This document shows, piece after piece, positions 23,474 to 35,571 of a stretch of 64,000 bases of DNA. The stretch spans positions 744,001 to 808,000 of the forward strand of contig NW_006917097.1 in the NCBI RefSeq assembly GCF_000516985.1, given 5' to 3'. Position numbers and translations under genes: made by a program. Origin of the DNA: Pestalotiopsis fici W106-1. Taxonomy: Eukaryota; Ascomycota; Sordariomycetes; Amphisphaeriales; Sporocadaceae. Position 1 is the first letter of the stretch. Each line of letters starts with the position of its first letter. The notes under the pieces are model-generated. The model was not told where the DNA came from, did no database searches, and was given only the letters and a program-made list of their open reading frames with translations.

Positions 23474-26400
23474 ATCAAGCGGCCGCTCGCATGGAACCGC
23501 CTTGGTGCCAATTATTCAGTTTTGACGCAGCAAGCGAGGCATGGTAGAAACGTGCTTCCTTGCGTCAAAGTCAGCATTGTTGTGACAGATATGTAGCATA
23601 CAGAGTAGATACAGAAAGAGCATTCATGTCTGCATTACTTTGAAAATCGAAATTGACCGCACACAAAGCTCCAGCGCACATGGCATGCAAGGCGTGGAGT
23701 TTCAGCAACTGTTGTTGGATGAAACGGCGACCATACTATCTAGGCCGAAAAGCTAAGATATTTAATGTACCTACTAGGACTTACGGCGTGGGATCAAGCA
23801 TAATTCTGCACCTACTAACCTACTAATCTAATACCTAGGGTCCTTCCTACACTTGGAACTGACAATTTCGTTGTCACGACGAGAGAGAGAGAGGGAGAGA
23901 GAAGGGAAAGAAAAAATGGCGGGTCTTTGTTGTGCAAGTGGCCAACCAATATCCGTCCCCTCGAAGGATTCAGACCCGACGCCACTCCAACGGATCCCGA
24001 ATCCCTCATGGGTAGTTCCTAGCCTGCGCCAGCTTCTACTACGATAGCTGCTCTTTCAGACTGTGCCACCATCAATGGCAGTTGATCGGCGATTGAAGCA
24101 CTGGTTTCGTCATTCAATGGAGTGATTCAGTCCCAGGTGTGACGTTGGGATCAGGTTGCGCCCATCATGTCAACTACAATCAACTCCCGTCCGGAATAAT
24201 TGATGCCTTCGCCTTCGCATTCGCATCAAAAGCTCATGCCTCTTATTTTCCCTTCCCACCTCTTTGACTACGTCCCTGAGCTCCTCCCCGACACGGGCCG
24301 TTGTTGGCGGGGCCAGTGGCACCTCGCTACAATTTTACCTTCAATCCCATGAAAAACGGCGGCGCGCACACCTAAAAGGACCACTCTAATCACAGAGTTG
24401 CAAATCTTATTATGGAGTAATACTCGTCTAGACCTTGAACCCCGTTTTTCGAGGATGCATGATAAAGGACCTCGCGTATTAATCCAATCAGTCAAGTACA
24501 TTAAAGAGCGTTCGTTGCGAGTAAGGAGGCAGTTTCGGGTCGCGACAGCATGATTAGCAGGGTCCTCGGGGTCTTTTTGTATTGCTGCCCAAAAAGAATG
24601 GCAAAGATCACGCTTACTGCTACTACTATATCCAAAGAGATGCTCTTCCGAGTTTTGGCAAATTGCGTGATATACTCGCACCATGGCCATAACATCATCA
24701 TCTTTGGGATTCCCCATCCAAATAACGAAGCCGTTCCATTCCTCAACTATTTTTTCCAAGGGTCCTTCTCCATAAGACGGCACGCAGGGTGCCCAACGAA
24801 GGAGGGCTGAGCTCTATTTTCCCTCGCTGAGCCTCCCTTCCCCTCCCCTCCATGCCGGCGCTTGGCGCTTCGTTGACCAGCCACAGGCCTGACATTCCCT
24901 CCACTATCAGGGAACAACCCTGCTGAGGAGCCGAAATTGGAAACTTGCCGCTGCCAGAGACTATCGAGACGTGAATCCCTCGATCTCCTCAGCCGCACTT
25001 GGGGGTGATCGTTTTTTATTCTTTGAGCTTCATTCCAGTTCACCTTACCCAAGTAGTACAGTGGAACTGTAGATCTCACCAGCTGTGCTCAATTGCCGGC
25101 AAAGAGACGAAGATGTTGGCCGCCACACGGGGAGACCTCCGTCTTGTCTATCCCTCAGGTAAGAAGTGTCCAGTCGTCGTCCTGTCCGTCCCTGCTGGTT
25201 GGTCGGAAAGTGAGCCACTGCACACCTTCAAGGGCCCATGCACTCCAAAAATCCAAGCTTCTCACGTCAGCAATCAATCAAAAATCTGCTGTGTCAATGG
25301 GGCAACGAAGCGTGCTGATCTTGCCCTCCTCGTTGAAAGTCTGCATCTTGCGCGAGGTTTCGATTACTATGCGTTATGTATGTGCCTGGTGTGTAATCTG
25401 TATAAGCCGACCGGTGGCTGCCGGATAGACTGCCGCCGCCGTCGGAACCCCAGCATTCCGTTTCCACGGAGGGATCCAATCTTTTTTTCTCTTCACCATT
25501 CATTCTCACTTGCACACTACGGGCTGTGAAGGATCACAACGGTTACCGGTTTTCGAGCTGTTCCATGGGAATCTAGATCTCCCAATGGTCGGGTGTCGAG
25601 GCAAACGTCGTATTTGGGGGCCAGTGGCACTCTCCATTTGCCCCCAAGGGAACCACGTGGGGACTGGCTGTCTTTTTCTTCTTCTTTCTCACAGCAGGTA
25701 ACTGGGTAGGTATCGCTGCAACCGCAGCGTCGCAACAATACCACCAGGCCCGAATCCTTCGGTGCTCTCAATTGAACAAACATCTGCTACTTGTTGCGCC
25801 CGGCGCGGTACGTCGCTTATTAGTCGTTGTCGTCCCTGGCCACTTGTGAAAGGACAAACTTGGCTTGTCCTTTCCGTCTCCCTCCAATACCTACCTACTC
25901 AATGCAAGTCGTGTGTCCTGTGGCCGGAAAGTGTGTGCTTCCGTTTTACGTGCTTACATTCTCGTATTCCCTACTGCGGCGGTATCCAATTGGGAGACCC
26001 GGTCAATCAGTAGAGCTGGATGGTGGCGTCACACGGATTGCGAGCCAAACACCACCAGCAGGTTCAGCGCATTAACAGATCGATATTGAAATCTGCCCTC
26101 ATTACCACCGTGCAGAGACAGGAAAGGCCCTTGCAGACGGACAGGGCGGCTCTTATGTGAGACAAGATCCCTCAGCTGGAAAAAAGGGGTCTGTTGAACG
26201 TCGTTTTAGCTACCATTCTGATTCCCCCCTCCCAAAACTTATGAAGATGTAAGATGAAATCGCTGGTCAGCGCTGACGAAAAGGCCGAATATCAACATCA
26301 AATGACGATCGATATACAAACACTTAAGCCAGTCATGGTAGAAATATAGATGCTTCTTTTGGAAAAACTCTATGAAATGATAACTTCTTGCCTTGCCCCA

Positions 26401-26523
26401 CTGAACTTTGCCGTTCAATTATATAACCTGGCATCGCAAAACCTGTGCACCATCTGGGAGGCAAACCAGAACCATGAAAAAGGTTATAATAATACAGGAA
26501 AGGATATACACAGAGCCCGTCAT

Positions 26524-27700
26524 CTACAGTGTGCCCGCCTCCTTCTTGGTAAAGAGGCACACCTCACGCTGGCACTCGATACTGCGCATCTCCATGGACA
26601 TGGCGTGGCGGGTGCCGTCGGGCGTGAGCTTGTCGTCGACGAGCTCGTGGATGAACTTTGCCATGGTCGGGACCTTGGGATCCTTGCCGCCCGTGCCGTC
26701 GCCGCCGTACGACGGCCAAAAGGACGTCTGGAGGTCCTCGATAAAGTAGAGGCCGCCGGGCTTGACAATCGACCACAGGGCCTCCAGCGACGTCTGCTGC
26801 TGGTGCATCGTGTGGCCCCCGTCGTCAATGATGATGTCAAAGTTGCCCCCCGTCTCGGCAATGAACTTTTGTAGAAAGACGGGGTCGGCCTGGTCGCCTG
26901 CGTAGATGGTTGCGCCCGTGGTCTTGCTGGACCATTTGGCGGCGCATTCGGCGTCGTATTCCTAGATTCACCAACTTGTCAGTCCGTGAAAGAACCCCTG
27001 ACGTTTAACCTGATGCTTGAGATCTGCTGGTCGAGAACGCATAATTTTCAAAGAGACGAAGTAACTAACCATGTAGTAAAGCTCCACGTTGGGAAAGTAT
27101 TCAAGCCAGGTATAGTATGACTTTCCAGGTCCATAGCTCTGTTGGAGTGAATCAAGTTAGGATTTATGGACTGCTAATAAGTTGAAGGACTGGAACACCA
27201 CATACCATATCACAGCCCAAACCAATCTCAAGCATCTTGAGTTTCTGATGGCGGATCGCTGGGAAGTGCTTGTCGTACATGAACCAGTACTGATGATCCG
27301 TGACCTTGTCAGTGCCATACTTGAGGGCAATCTCGTAGAAAGAAGGAAGTTTTTCATTGCTTGTGCTGGCAACCCTATGATATCCATTAGTCTCTGTTGC
27401 TTTGAATTGGGTCCGTAAAATTTGGGTCCCTTACTCTTTCGAGGGTGGTGATGTCGTCGTCTCTTCCACAATAGGCTTCTTCTCAGGAGACGATTGCTGT
27501 TTTGCCGGCACCGGGATTGGAGGGGGAATTGTATTCGAAAAGGAGGGCTCTGAGATGTCAGGTACCGGCTCCGATGATGAGGGACGGTTCCAGGCATTGT
27601 GGATGCTATCCCTCACCTGGTTGTGCTGATGTGCCAGACCAAGAAGAAGGAGGAGAAGTGCTGTGCCAAATAGCACATAGTGAGTGCGTGTCACTGCCAT
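26524..27700 (-). CDS. membrane-anchored SAM-dependent methyltransferase
   Basis: Four exons on the minus strand, 27435-27700, 27206-27374, 27070-27138 and 26524-26961, give 313 residues. Residues 8-23 (YVLFGTALLLLLLGLA) form a single signal anchor, followed by a Pro/Ser-rich stem to about residue 85, so the catalytic part should face the lumen or outside. The catalytic domain contains YGTDKVTDHQYW, LKMLEIGLGCDM (SAM motif I), SYGPGKSYYTWLEYF, ELYYMEYDAECAAKW, TIYAGDQAD and FDIIIDDGGHTMHQQQTSLE, then VKPGGLYFIEDLQTSFWP. This set matches the class I enzymes annotated as demethylmacrocin O-methyltransferase-like and common in fungi. The Asp-Asp-Gly-Gly-His motif may bind a metal. The substrate is unknown. 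The gene is divergent from the transporter gene at 28379, and may share its promoter. Confidence 0.9.
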
Positions 27701-28378
27701 CTTGGATGATTTCTCTCTAAGTATGAGGCTCCTTAACTTGCTCTAACCTCGAGCTAATTCGTTCCAAGATGTTATGGGTAAGTTGAAAGAAAGACTGATC
27801 GACACTGCTCAACATGATCCGGAGAAGGAAGCGATGTCACGAGTGAAGTACCAAGATGGCTCGTCTCTGTAGAGTCCCCTAATTCTCTTTAAACTTTTGC
27901 AACGTGCCCATATCTGAAACTGGCAATATATCGATCTCAAGTTGCTCGTGGCGGCAATGACACGCCAACTAGGGCTACGAGTCTCGCGTATAATGGTTGC
28001 ACAATCCATCACTTGATTCTCATTCGGGGTTTACAGTTTAATGGTCAGCTCTGAACTCCTGAGCATAAGCTGGCTGATGATGTTTCAGTCTCATTACGCT
28101 GTTGAGACCTGTGCGGTGCTCAGGAGGTGGAACGCCTGCTGAGACATGTGTCGAGCGAACGAATTGACTTGGATCTAATAGAGCCACGATCATAGCTTTC
28201 ATGCAAGCAATTAAATTCTTAACATAGTTAAGAAAACGTGATCCTTCCAGAAAAGGGGAAAGGCTAACCCCCCCTTTCCACAGGAAAACGGACCACTTGA
28301 AAACGGACTCTGTTGCCACCGCTGCCACAAGAAAGAGAACACTTTGCGCCAAGCTGCTCTCCAAAAAGTTCCACGAAA
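27701..28378. other. divergent promoter, methyltransferase / MFS transporter
   Basis: This 0.68-kb spacer separates two divergent start codons. No TATA box is clear and no gene is visible. Confidence 0.55.
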
Positions 28379-29931
28379 ATGGACTTCTATCAGATCAACC
28401 TTGCGGTTTTCGCTTCCACCAACGCCTACCTGCTGTACCGTCAGTTTCAAAAGGGCAAGAAAACAGCGCCAGACTTTACGCTGGTGGACCCTACCAGTAT
28501 TGAGCATGCTGAGAAGGAAGAACTCTCAGGAACAGCGCGCAGGTTCCAGATCAACTACTTTCTCCCGTATGCGCTTGCGGTTGCGGCGGATTGGCTTCAG
28601 GTAAACTCGGCTCAGTCTCTCCAGGCCCTCTACATCCACAACGCGTCTCATGCTCACGGGTGATTTTCTAGGGCCCTCATATCTATGCGATTTACAAGTA
28701 CGAGAAGAACATCCCAGAACGAACGGTCGCAGCACTCTACGCCGCGGGGTTCGTCTCAGGAGGAATCAGTGCCTCTTTTGCAGGAGGACTAGCCGACAGG
28801 TTCGGCAGGAAGCGAGCATGTCTGCTATACTGTGGACTGTACATTGCTACCTGCCTTTCCATGTTGAGTGATGATCTGCTGATCTTGTTCCTGGGCCGTC
28901 TTTGTGGTGGGGTGTGCACGACTCTACTCTTCAGTGTCTTCGAGGCCTGGATGATTTCCGAGTACCATGCAAGAGGGTTAGAAGGCTCAGGCCTGGACCT
29001 CAGCATGGTCTTTGGCAACATGACTACCATCAGCTGCGTAGTTGCCATCATGTCTGGCATCGTGGGCGATGTTCTGGTCGAGTTCTCTGGGACCAGGACA
29101 TGGCCGTTTCTGGCGGCTGCGTTTTGCTGCGTTGCATCAGCATATCTTATCTCCATTATTTGGGTAGAATAATAATGCCATACGAAGAGCCGAAATCACC
29201 TTAGAGCTGACTATGATTTGTAGAAAGAAAATTATGGCTCACAGTCAGCAGAGCAGACCTCCATGGCTGATCTCAAGAGCGGAGTCTTGGCCATTGTTCG
29301 AGACGCAAAGATCTTATCGCTGAGCATTACATCATGCTTCTTTGAAGGCACCATGTACCTTTTCATCTTCTTCTGGTCCGCTGCTTTGAAGAGTGCTCGG
29401 ACACAATCAGGATCCGATGAAGATCTACCCTTTGGTCTGATATTTTCCAGCTTCATGTGCGCAATGATGGCCGGATCCGCAATCTTCACTCTGCGCAGTT
29501 CCGCCAATGATTCGCAGTCCATGTCGAGCATGCTCATGATCGTCACATTGCTCGTCAGCTGCTGCTTGTCATTCTCGGCCGTGGTGCAAAACGAGCATCT
29601 CCTCTTCTGGGCACTGTGTCTGCTAGAGGGCTGCGTGGGCGCATACTTTCCCAGCATGGCATCGCTCAAGAGCGAACTCATCGAGGACGGCATCCGCGGA
29701 CGCGTATACAGCATACTGAGGTTTCCTCTCAATGTCTTTGTCGTCGTCGCGCACAGTCTCGACGAGGAAGGTATGGTATCACCCTGAGCCACCACCCTGT
29801 CTAGGTTGGGAATGAAACTAATGTTGGACACAGGTGACGCACACCGTAATCATGTTTTCCTGGTCTGTTCTGCACTTCTCCTCGTCGCTTTCTTGGCTGC
29901 ACGGAGACAATTCAACGGCAAAAGTTACTAA
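28379..29931 (+). CDS. MFSD5-type (molybdate-anion transporter-like) MFS protein
   Basis: Four exons, 28379-28600, 28672-29163, 29224-29770 and 29834-29931, give 452 residues. The start is MDFYQINLAVFASTN, the first in-frame ATG before the first transmembrane helix. Diagnostic features are FQINYFLPYALAVAADWLQ joined across intron 1 to GPHIYAIYKYE, then the MFS signature GGLADRFGRKRACLLYC, and FSVFEAWMISEYHARG. These place it in the MFS_5 (DUF791) family with animal MFSD5 and algal MOT2. Family members import molybdate in algae and plants; I infer but cannot prove the same substrate here. About twelve membrane segments are expected. The short last exon (GDAHRNHVFLVCSALLLVAFL) supplies the final helix. 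Frame is continuous at all three introns. Confidence 0.92.
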
Positions 29932-32900
29932 TTGGTCTGGCCTCGACTTTGTCAAAAAAAGCAGACTGCAGTCCCATTGTACAGTTCCGTCTTGGAGACC
30001 AGGGATGTAGTGAAAATGTGTATAGATAGGTTGAAAGTAGCAGACTCTTGGTTGTGTTGAAAGGTGGGATGCTATTGTCCCGGAAAATCAAAGTTCAAGA
30101 AAATACGAGGGAAGAGAGCGTGGCATTGATGATATTGCTAACCGCAACAAGCATCTGCCTTGCTTGGAACACTGTACAAAATTTAGCCACGTTGATGGTA
30201 CAATCTGGGATGGGAGTTGGTCTTTCATTTTTTCCCCTCTTTCAGTACCTGGAAATAATACAAAGTCATATTGATCGAGTTGAAAGCTAAATGGAGAAAA
30301 TATATCCATTAAAAAAGTGATTGAAGACATGCATGTAATTGAAGGCAAGTAACTGGCTGTGTTAGGTATACGGTGTATACTTGGTCGAATCCGCGAGGAC
30401 CTGGTTGCAATCTATGCTTTTCTTTTGAAACGAATCAAGTTTAAAGAACAGATTTCTGATTGGTACAAAGGGCAAGTGAATACCGCATAATTGTCGTCGA
30501 GGCTAATACAACGTCGGAAATGACTGTCGCGTGCCTCCAATCGGCACCTCTCGCTGATCATGGCGTTGTAGGGGTTTGGCTCTGATAGGATTTTGCGGGG
30601 TGACAGTGCTAAATCTCATTGGATGCGCCAACCTCCAGGTTATTTAATCTACATTTAGCTAATGTAAGGTTTGCGGAATGCATTTTGACACATGGCAAAT
30701 GCAAATGCTATCATGGATACGTACCGGGACCAACCAATTCCAATCCCGGTTCGCTGGATGAAGAGGGATTGTGCAGAGGAACAATAATGGAATCTTAGAT
30801 GTAATGCCTGCTATTAAAACATGTCATAAACTATTGGCAGATTAGTATCGCCAATTGGACGGCAGAGTTTCCCGGTCCATGCATTTATTTCTTGTGCAAT
30901 CTCCCGGTTTCTGCAACTTTGTGTTGCATCCATGTTCATGTGTGTGTTCATGGCGATGGGGCTCTTTCATATCTTGCATGACTTGGAGAGCGGACCTTGC
31001 CCAAATCTCGCAAGTTGCTAATCAGCAATGGAGCCTCTCTCCCCTATCGCAGCATCCTGTTGGCGGGCTGACTGGTCACACCGCACACCGATGTTTCGTT
31101 TTTGGCGAGGCACGATGGGGGGCCTTTTTTCCCTTTGCTGTCTGCGCTCTTGTTAATCTGTTCTGTCCCCTCATCACGGTCTCACCTCACTGCTCAGCTG
31201 CCCTCAACTCAACATTGAAGAGATGCTGAAACAGGAGTTTTGACGCCCGGGCTCGTTGTTTCTCCCTTCACTTGTAAGAGACCGTCCCCGAACTGACTGT
31301 ACCATAACGCCGCGTTTCCACCGGCTCAATTGGGATAATCAAGAAACTCAATCGCATCTGTTACTTTTCTGATTATCGTCGACTCTTTTTTTTTTTATTA
31401 TATCATCACCTGCAGACAACAGTTGTCCGTCTCCAGCCGCCGCCGCCGACCCTGGTTTGTGCTTGCCGGGTCCCTCCCCACGAGTTGAGACGTCCACCCG
31501 CTCGCTCTTGCCCATTTATTATCAGAACCTGTAGCCCCTCAAACATTTCCTTCCCCCTCTGACTTGACTCGAGATCGGACCAGAGCAAAATCCAGACTTC
31601 CCCCTGTTCTTTGCGACCTCGGGTCTAGAACCAGAACCAGATTGCAAATCGCATCTCGACCGCACATTTCTTATCTCATCAGTATCATTTGCCTACTGCG
31701 CAGCTTCCGATTGAGCCTTCCACGTTGCGCTTGTCTTTAATATACTAATAATCCAATACCTACTTACTACCTACTCGCTATTTTTTCCTTCGCTTCCGGT
31801 TGCTGCTCTTGCTGACTCCCGTGTTCGCGTACCACATCACGCGTTTTGTTCCACGGGGGAAGAAAAAGAGAGAGAGAGAGGGATCCACTGAACAGCCACT
31901 CATCGCCTGTCCCGGGTCACACCGTGAATCCTGAAGCCGTCGAACCAGAGTAATTGGCTCGGTAATCGGGGTACAACAGCAGTTTTGCACCCTCTCACAC
32001 TGCCCAACGTTTGACTGGTCCCTTGCGCACATCTGAACTCTCGAGAGTTCATGTCAGGAACAGCTGTTACTGGCCCGTTTTTGATAACCACCTTCCTTGG
32101 CAACATCACTCAGCATTCGACATTAGCAGCTTGCAGACATACGTTCCTCGGTCGGGGGCATCGCTGACGATTGCGTTCTCGCCCAAGCGGAACGAAAGAA
32201 CCTGCATGTGTCTTTAACAACCTAGAACCCTTTGGTCGGTTTTGCATGCGCCAACTTTTTACTCAGCTCTACCTGCAGGAGTGGGCCCATGACCTCATCG
32301 TAACTCCATCGCATCGTCTAGGCGTGAGCACTGGTTGAATCTGAGACGTAGAGACGGCCCGTCTCAGCGACATCGTCGACTCTGGGACCCGTTCGTCATT
32401 CACGGTAGTTCTCTCTCTGCTCGCGGCCTCTTTTTTTGCTACCTTTTTGCTGCCCAATTGGGGCCACGGCGCAAGTAGTGGGAAAACCTACAGAGAGATA
32501 GAGTTGAGCTGTCTCCTGGTCAACTGCCTAGGTGCAGCCGAGGAGGATTTGGCTTTCCAGCAGAGTTCTTGGGACAAGCCGCCAAACTGTTGTCACAGTA
32601 TTTCAAAGGCGCCGCTTGGCGCAGCCATACTCGTAGTCCAGCTTCGTTCATGGAGAAAGAGTCCGCCCCAGCCGACGACCCCATGAATATTGCTGGACTC
32701 GAGAAAAAGGGCCGACAAGGCGACAAGGTCGTTGTACACGCCTTGCCAAACTTCATCCACCTCGTTTCCTTGACCTTCCTTGCCCTGGTCTTGGTAAGTT
32801 GATTTTCTTTGGATCGTTCTACCCTGTGGAGAGGCGCGTTATTTTCTGGCTCTGCTACTTTCGCATCCTTCTGCCCACACTCCCACACTCCCCTCCCTCC

Positions 32901-33175
32901 ATTCTCCAATACCTTTCCTCCACTTGATTAATTATCCCCCGCATCCACCCACCATCGTCACAGCCTTGAGTGAGTTTTGTTGCTGACCCCGCCATACATA
33001 AAAGATTGCCCAACTCTTCCTCACTGACGCAAAGTTCCAATATTCGCGTCTCTTTTCTACACATCCATTTCTTACGCGGCTTCCTTTCACTTCTCCTGCT
33101 GCTACCATCTACGAGCCCATCTGCGAAAGCCCACAACCATTCCCAACTGCTCCTCCTGTTTCAAAAGTTCGCACC
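29932..33175. other. intergenic region upstream of glucokinase, 3.2 kb
   Basis: No full gene is supportable. From about 31130 to 32650 the plus strand is rich in C and T, as in fungal promoters and leaders, suggesting a long glucokinase 5' leader or a separate non-coding transcript. A (GA)n run lies at 31868-31882 and a T-run at 31385-31396. A 50-codon upstream frame at 32650-32802 is listed separately. Confidence 0.55.
32650..32802 (+). other. upstream open frame before glucokinase
   Basis: An ATG at 32650 opens 50 codons reading MEKESAPADDPMNIAGLEKK and ending in a hydrophobic stretch NFIHLVSLTFLALVLVS. A perfect donor GTAAGT sits at 32794 just before its stop. It may be a leader uORF in the glucokinase mRNA, or the first exon of something whose continuation I could not find. 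A simple in-frame join to the glucokinase start was not apparent. Confidence 0.3.
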
Positions 33176-34883
33176 ATGGCTCTTCTTGAGGAGACGAAGC
33201 GCATCACTGCGCAGTTCGACTACTCCGACGACAATGTCAATAAGGGCGTCGAGGAATTTCTGCGCCAGATGAGTAAGTATCCTTGCATTCCCACTTCCAT
33301 TCGATCCGGCCGTTGAGACGTTTGCAGACGAGGGCTTGGAAAAGGACGGAACCAGTCTCAGCCAGATCCCTACTTATGTGACCGGCGTACCCAATGGTAC
33401 CGAAAAGGTATGTCTATTCCCAAGCTGCGTACTTGTCAAATCACGGACAATGATCCTAACCCATCCTTAGGGTCTGTACCTTGCCGTCGACCTAGGTGGC
33501 ACGAATTTCCGTGTCTGCTCTATTCACCTCAACGGCGACACAACTTTCAACCTCACCTACAGCAAAGTCGCCATTCCCAAAGAGCTCATGCTCGCCAAGA
33601 AGTCGGAAGATCTTTTTGGTTTCTTGGCCAAGCAGATTGAGCTTTTCCTCAAGGAGCACCACAAGGATCACTTCTATGCCTCCATCCGCCGACGAAACAC
33701 CGTAAGCAGCCCCGATGGCTACAAGGACGAGGAGATCTACCGACTGGGTTTCACCTTCAGTTTCCCTGTTCAACAATTCGGTATCAACAAGGGCAACCTC
33801 ATCCGGTGGACCAAGGGCTTTGACATCCCCGACACCGTGGGCAAGGATGTTTGCGCACTTCTTCAGGATGAGATTGACAAGCTGCACCTTCCCGTCAAGG
33901 TTGCCGCCCTTGTAAATGACACCGTCGGCACATTGATGGCCCGCTCCTACACATCGCCTGGCAAGACCAGCACTCTTTTGGGTGCCATCTTTGGTACCGG
34001 CACCAACGGAGCCTACGTTGAGAAGACGAGCAACATCAAGAAGTCGGTCGAGGGCGAGTTTGACAAGTCAACTGGCAACATGGTCGTCAACACCGAGTGG
34101 GGCTCCTTCGACAACCAACTCAATGTTCTCCCCAACACGTCTTACGATATCGAGCTGGACCAGAAGAGTGTCAACCCAGGAATCCAAATGTTTGAGAAGC
34201 GAGTGTCAGGAATGTTCCTCGGCGAAATCGTGCGTCTGGTCATTGTTGACATGCTCAAGAATCCCAAGATTTCGCTGTTCCGCGACGACAACTCTAGCTC
34301 TAATGACTGGAAGTCGACCACATTCATCGACGGGCAATCGAGTCTCCTGACCCAATGGGGACTGGACAGCTCGCTCTTGTCGATCGCCGCTGCCGACAAC
34401 ACGCCAGAGCTTTCGACCCTGCGACAAGAACTTGACAAGGCCCCATTGAACATTTACTCGGCTTCCCTCGAGGATGCACAAGCATTCAAGAGTGTCGCAT
34501 ACGCGGTTGGACGTCGTGCTGCTAGACTCTCAGCTGTTGCCATTGGTGCAATTGTCCTCCAAAGTCGTCAGCTCGAGGATGGCACTGATGAGGCTATCGA
34601 CATTGGTGTCGATGGTTCCCTCGTTGAGCACTACCCCTACTTCAGGGATATGATCTACGAGGCACTCCGCGCCATCAAGGGCATTGGTCCTGAAGGCGCC
34701 AAGAGAATTCGCATTGGTATTGCTAAGGACGGCAGTGGTGTTGGAGCTGCTTTGATTGCTCTCGTGGCAGCTGGTATGGAGAACAAGGGTGTCACTGGCA
34801 CCGTTAGCCACTTGGTCAACGATGCCAAGGATAAGATTTCCAACGCCGTCCCGACAAAGGGCAGCTCAGCAACGGTGATCTAG
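33176..34883 (+). CDS. GLK1: glucokinase
   Basis: Three exons, 33176-33272, 33328-33407 and 33471-34883, give 529 residues. Hexokinase-family motifs are present in order: LYLAVDLGGTNFRVCSIHL (phosphate loop, from residue 61), LGFTFSFPVQQ (sugar binding), WTKGFDIPDTVGKDV, ALVNDTVGTLMARSY (catalytic Asp) and GAIFGTGTNGAYVE. The start MALLEETKRITAQFDY and the absence of the hexokinase-type N-terminus point to the glucokinase branch of filamentous fungi. The enzyme phosphorylates glucose with ATP in the cytosol, the entry step of glycolysis. Introns 1 and 2 lie in the N-terminal helix and before the phosphate loop, and both keep frame. Length is usual. The gene follows a long pyrimidine-rich upstream region. 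Confidence 0.96.
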
Positions 34884-35571
34884 AAGAGCCCGTTGCATCT
34901 CCCACAAAAGTCGGTGCTTGAGCGTGGATGTTGCTATTAATGAATCATTGCATAACGATGTGAAGGCATGGCTTTACTGTACGAGGTCACGACAATTGCC
35001 AGGAGAATCATCGGATGGCGTTTTGGGGAACACATTTGCTTTTCATTTACGGTTGCTGACGTGGCATGGCCGGGCGGGTTTATTGATATGTAGAACGGGA
35101 AGTCTACTGTTTTTTTTGTAATACCATGAGACTTCAATCAATGTCTTTCACATATACACGACGTTTCTAAGATTTACGTGCAAATAAAAAGGTTGGAAGT
35201 CAGGAACAAGAAGTTCCCTAGATTATCCTGTTGGTCTTGGTTGTATTCATGTTTTTACCCAGTGTCTATCCGGAACATGGAGTCTATTCCTATGCAATCG
35301 CCATGTCTTTTGTTTACCGCTTAGCCCTAGAACCGTTTATCTCCATTCGTTTCTCTCATCATCGTTCATTCATCTCTTACTGGTCACGCATAATTGAACC
35401 CCCCATTTCTCGTCCTAATGAGTCCGTAAGACGCAGTGAAATTTTGTAAAGGAACATATCCACCCGACAAGCTTGTGAACGTCTGAATTACCTCGTACAA
35501 CATCGTCACACAACGTCTGAGCACCAATCCCACGCCACGCGGTGCTCCTCGGGCACGAATACGTAGCTTTC
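34884..35571. other. convergent intergenic region, 0.7 kb
   Basis: Contains the 3' ends of the glucokinase and acetyltransferase genes. No gene or repeat is visible. Confidence 0.6.

Larger units (their letters stand above)
21542..26523. other. gene-free region, 5 kb
   Basis: The longest stretch without a supportable gene. The left end (21542-22400) is purine-rich on the plus strand, that is pyrimidine-rich on the strand of the Hsp70-like gene, fitting a long promoter and leader; it contains a (GCA)n run at 21993-22018. A small (TAGCTAGGT)n repeat lies at 23438-23473 and a (GA)n run at about 23880-23900. The stretch 25480-25520 is pyrimidine-rich on the plus strand as in fungal promoters, yet no coding frame follows. 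Two chance-length open frames here were rejected. Confidence 0.55.

Noticed and set aside
24268..24783. 171-codon open frame on the minus strand
   Set aside because: Starts at a non-ATG codon, has no recognisable motif or splice context; one or two such frames are expected by chance in 64 kb.
24999..25529. 176-codon open frame on the plus strand
   Set aside because: Composition is random-like, with no domain or conserved-looking segment.
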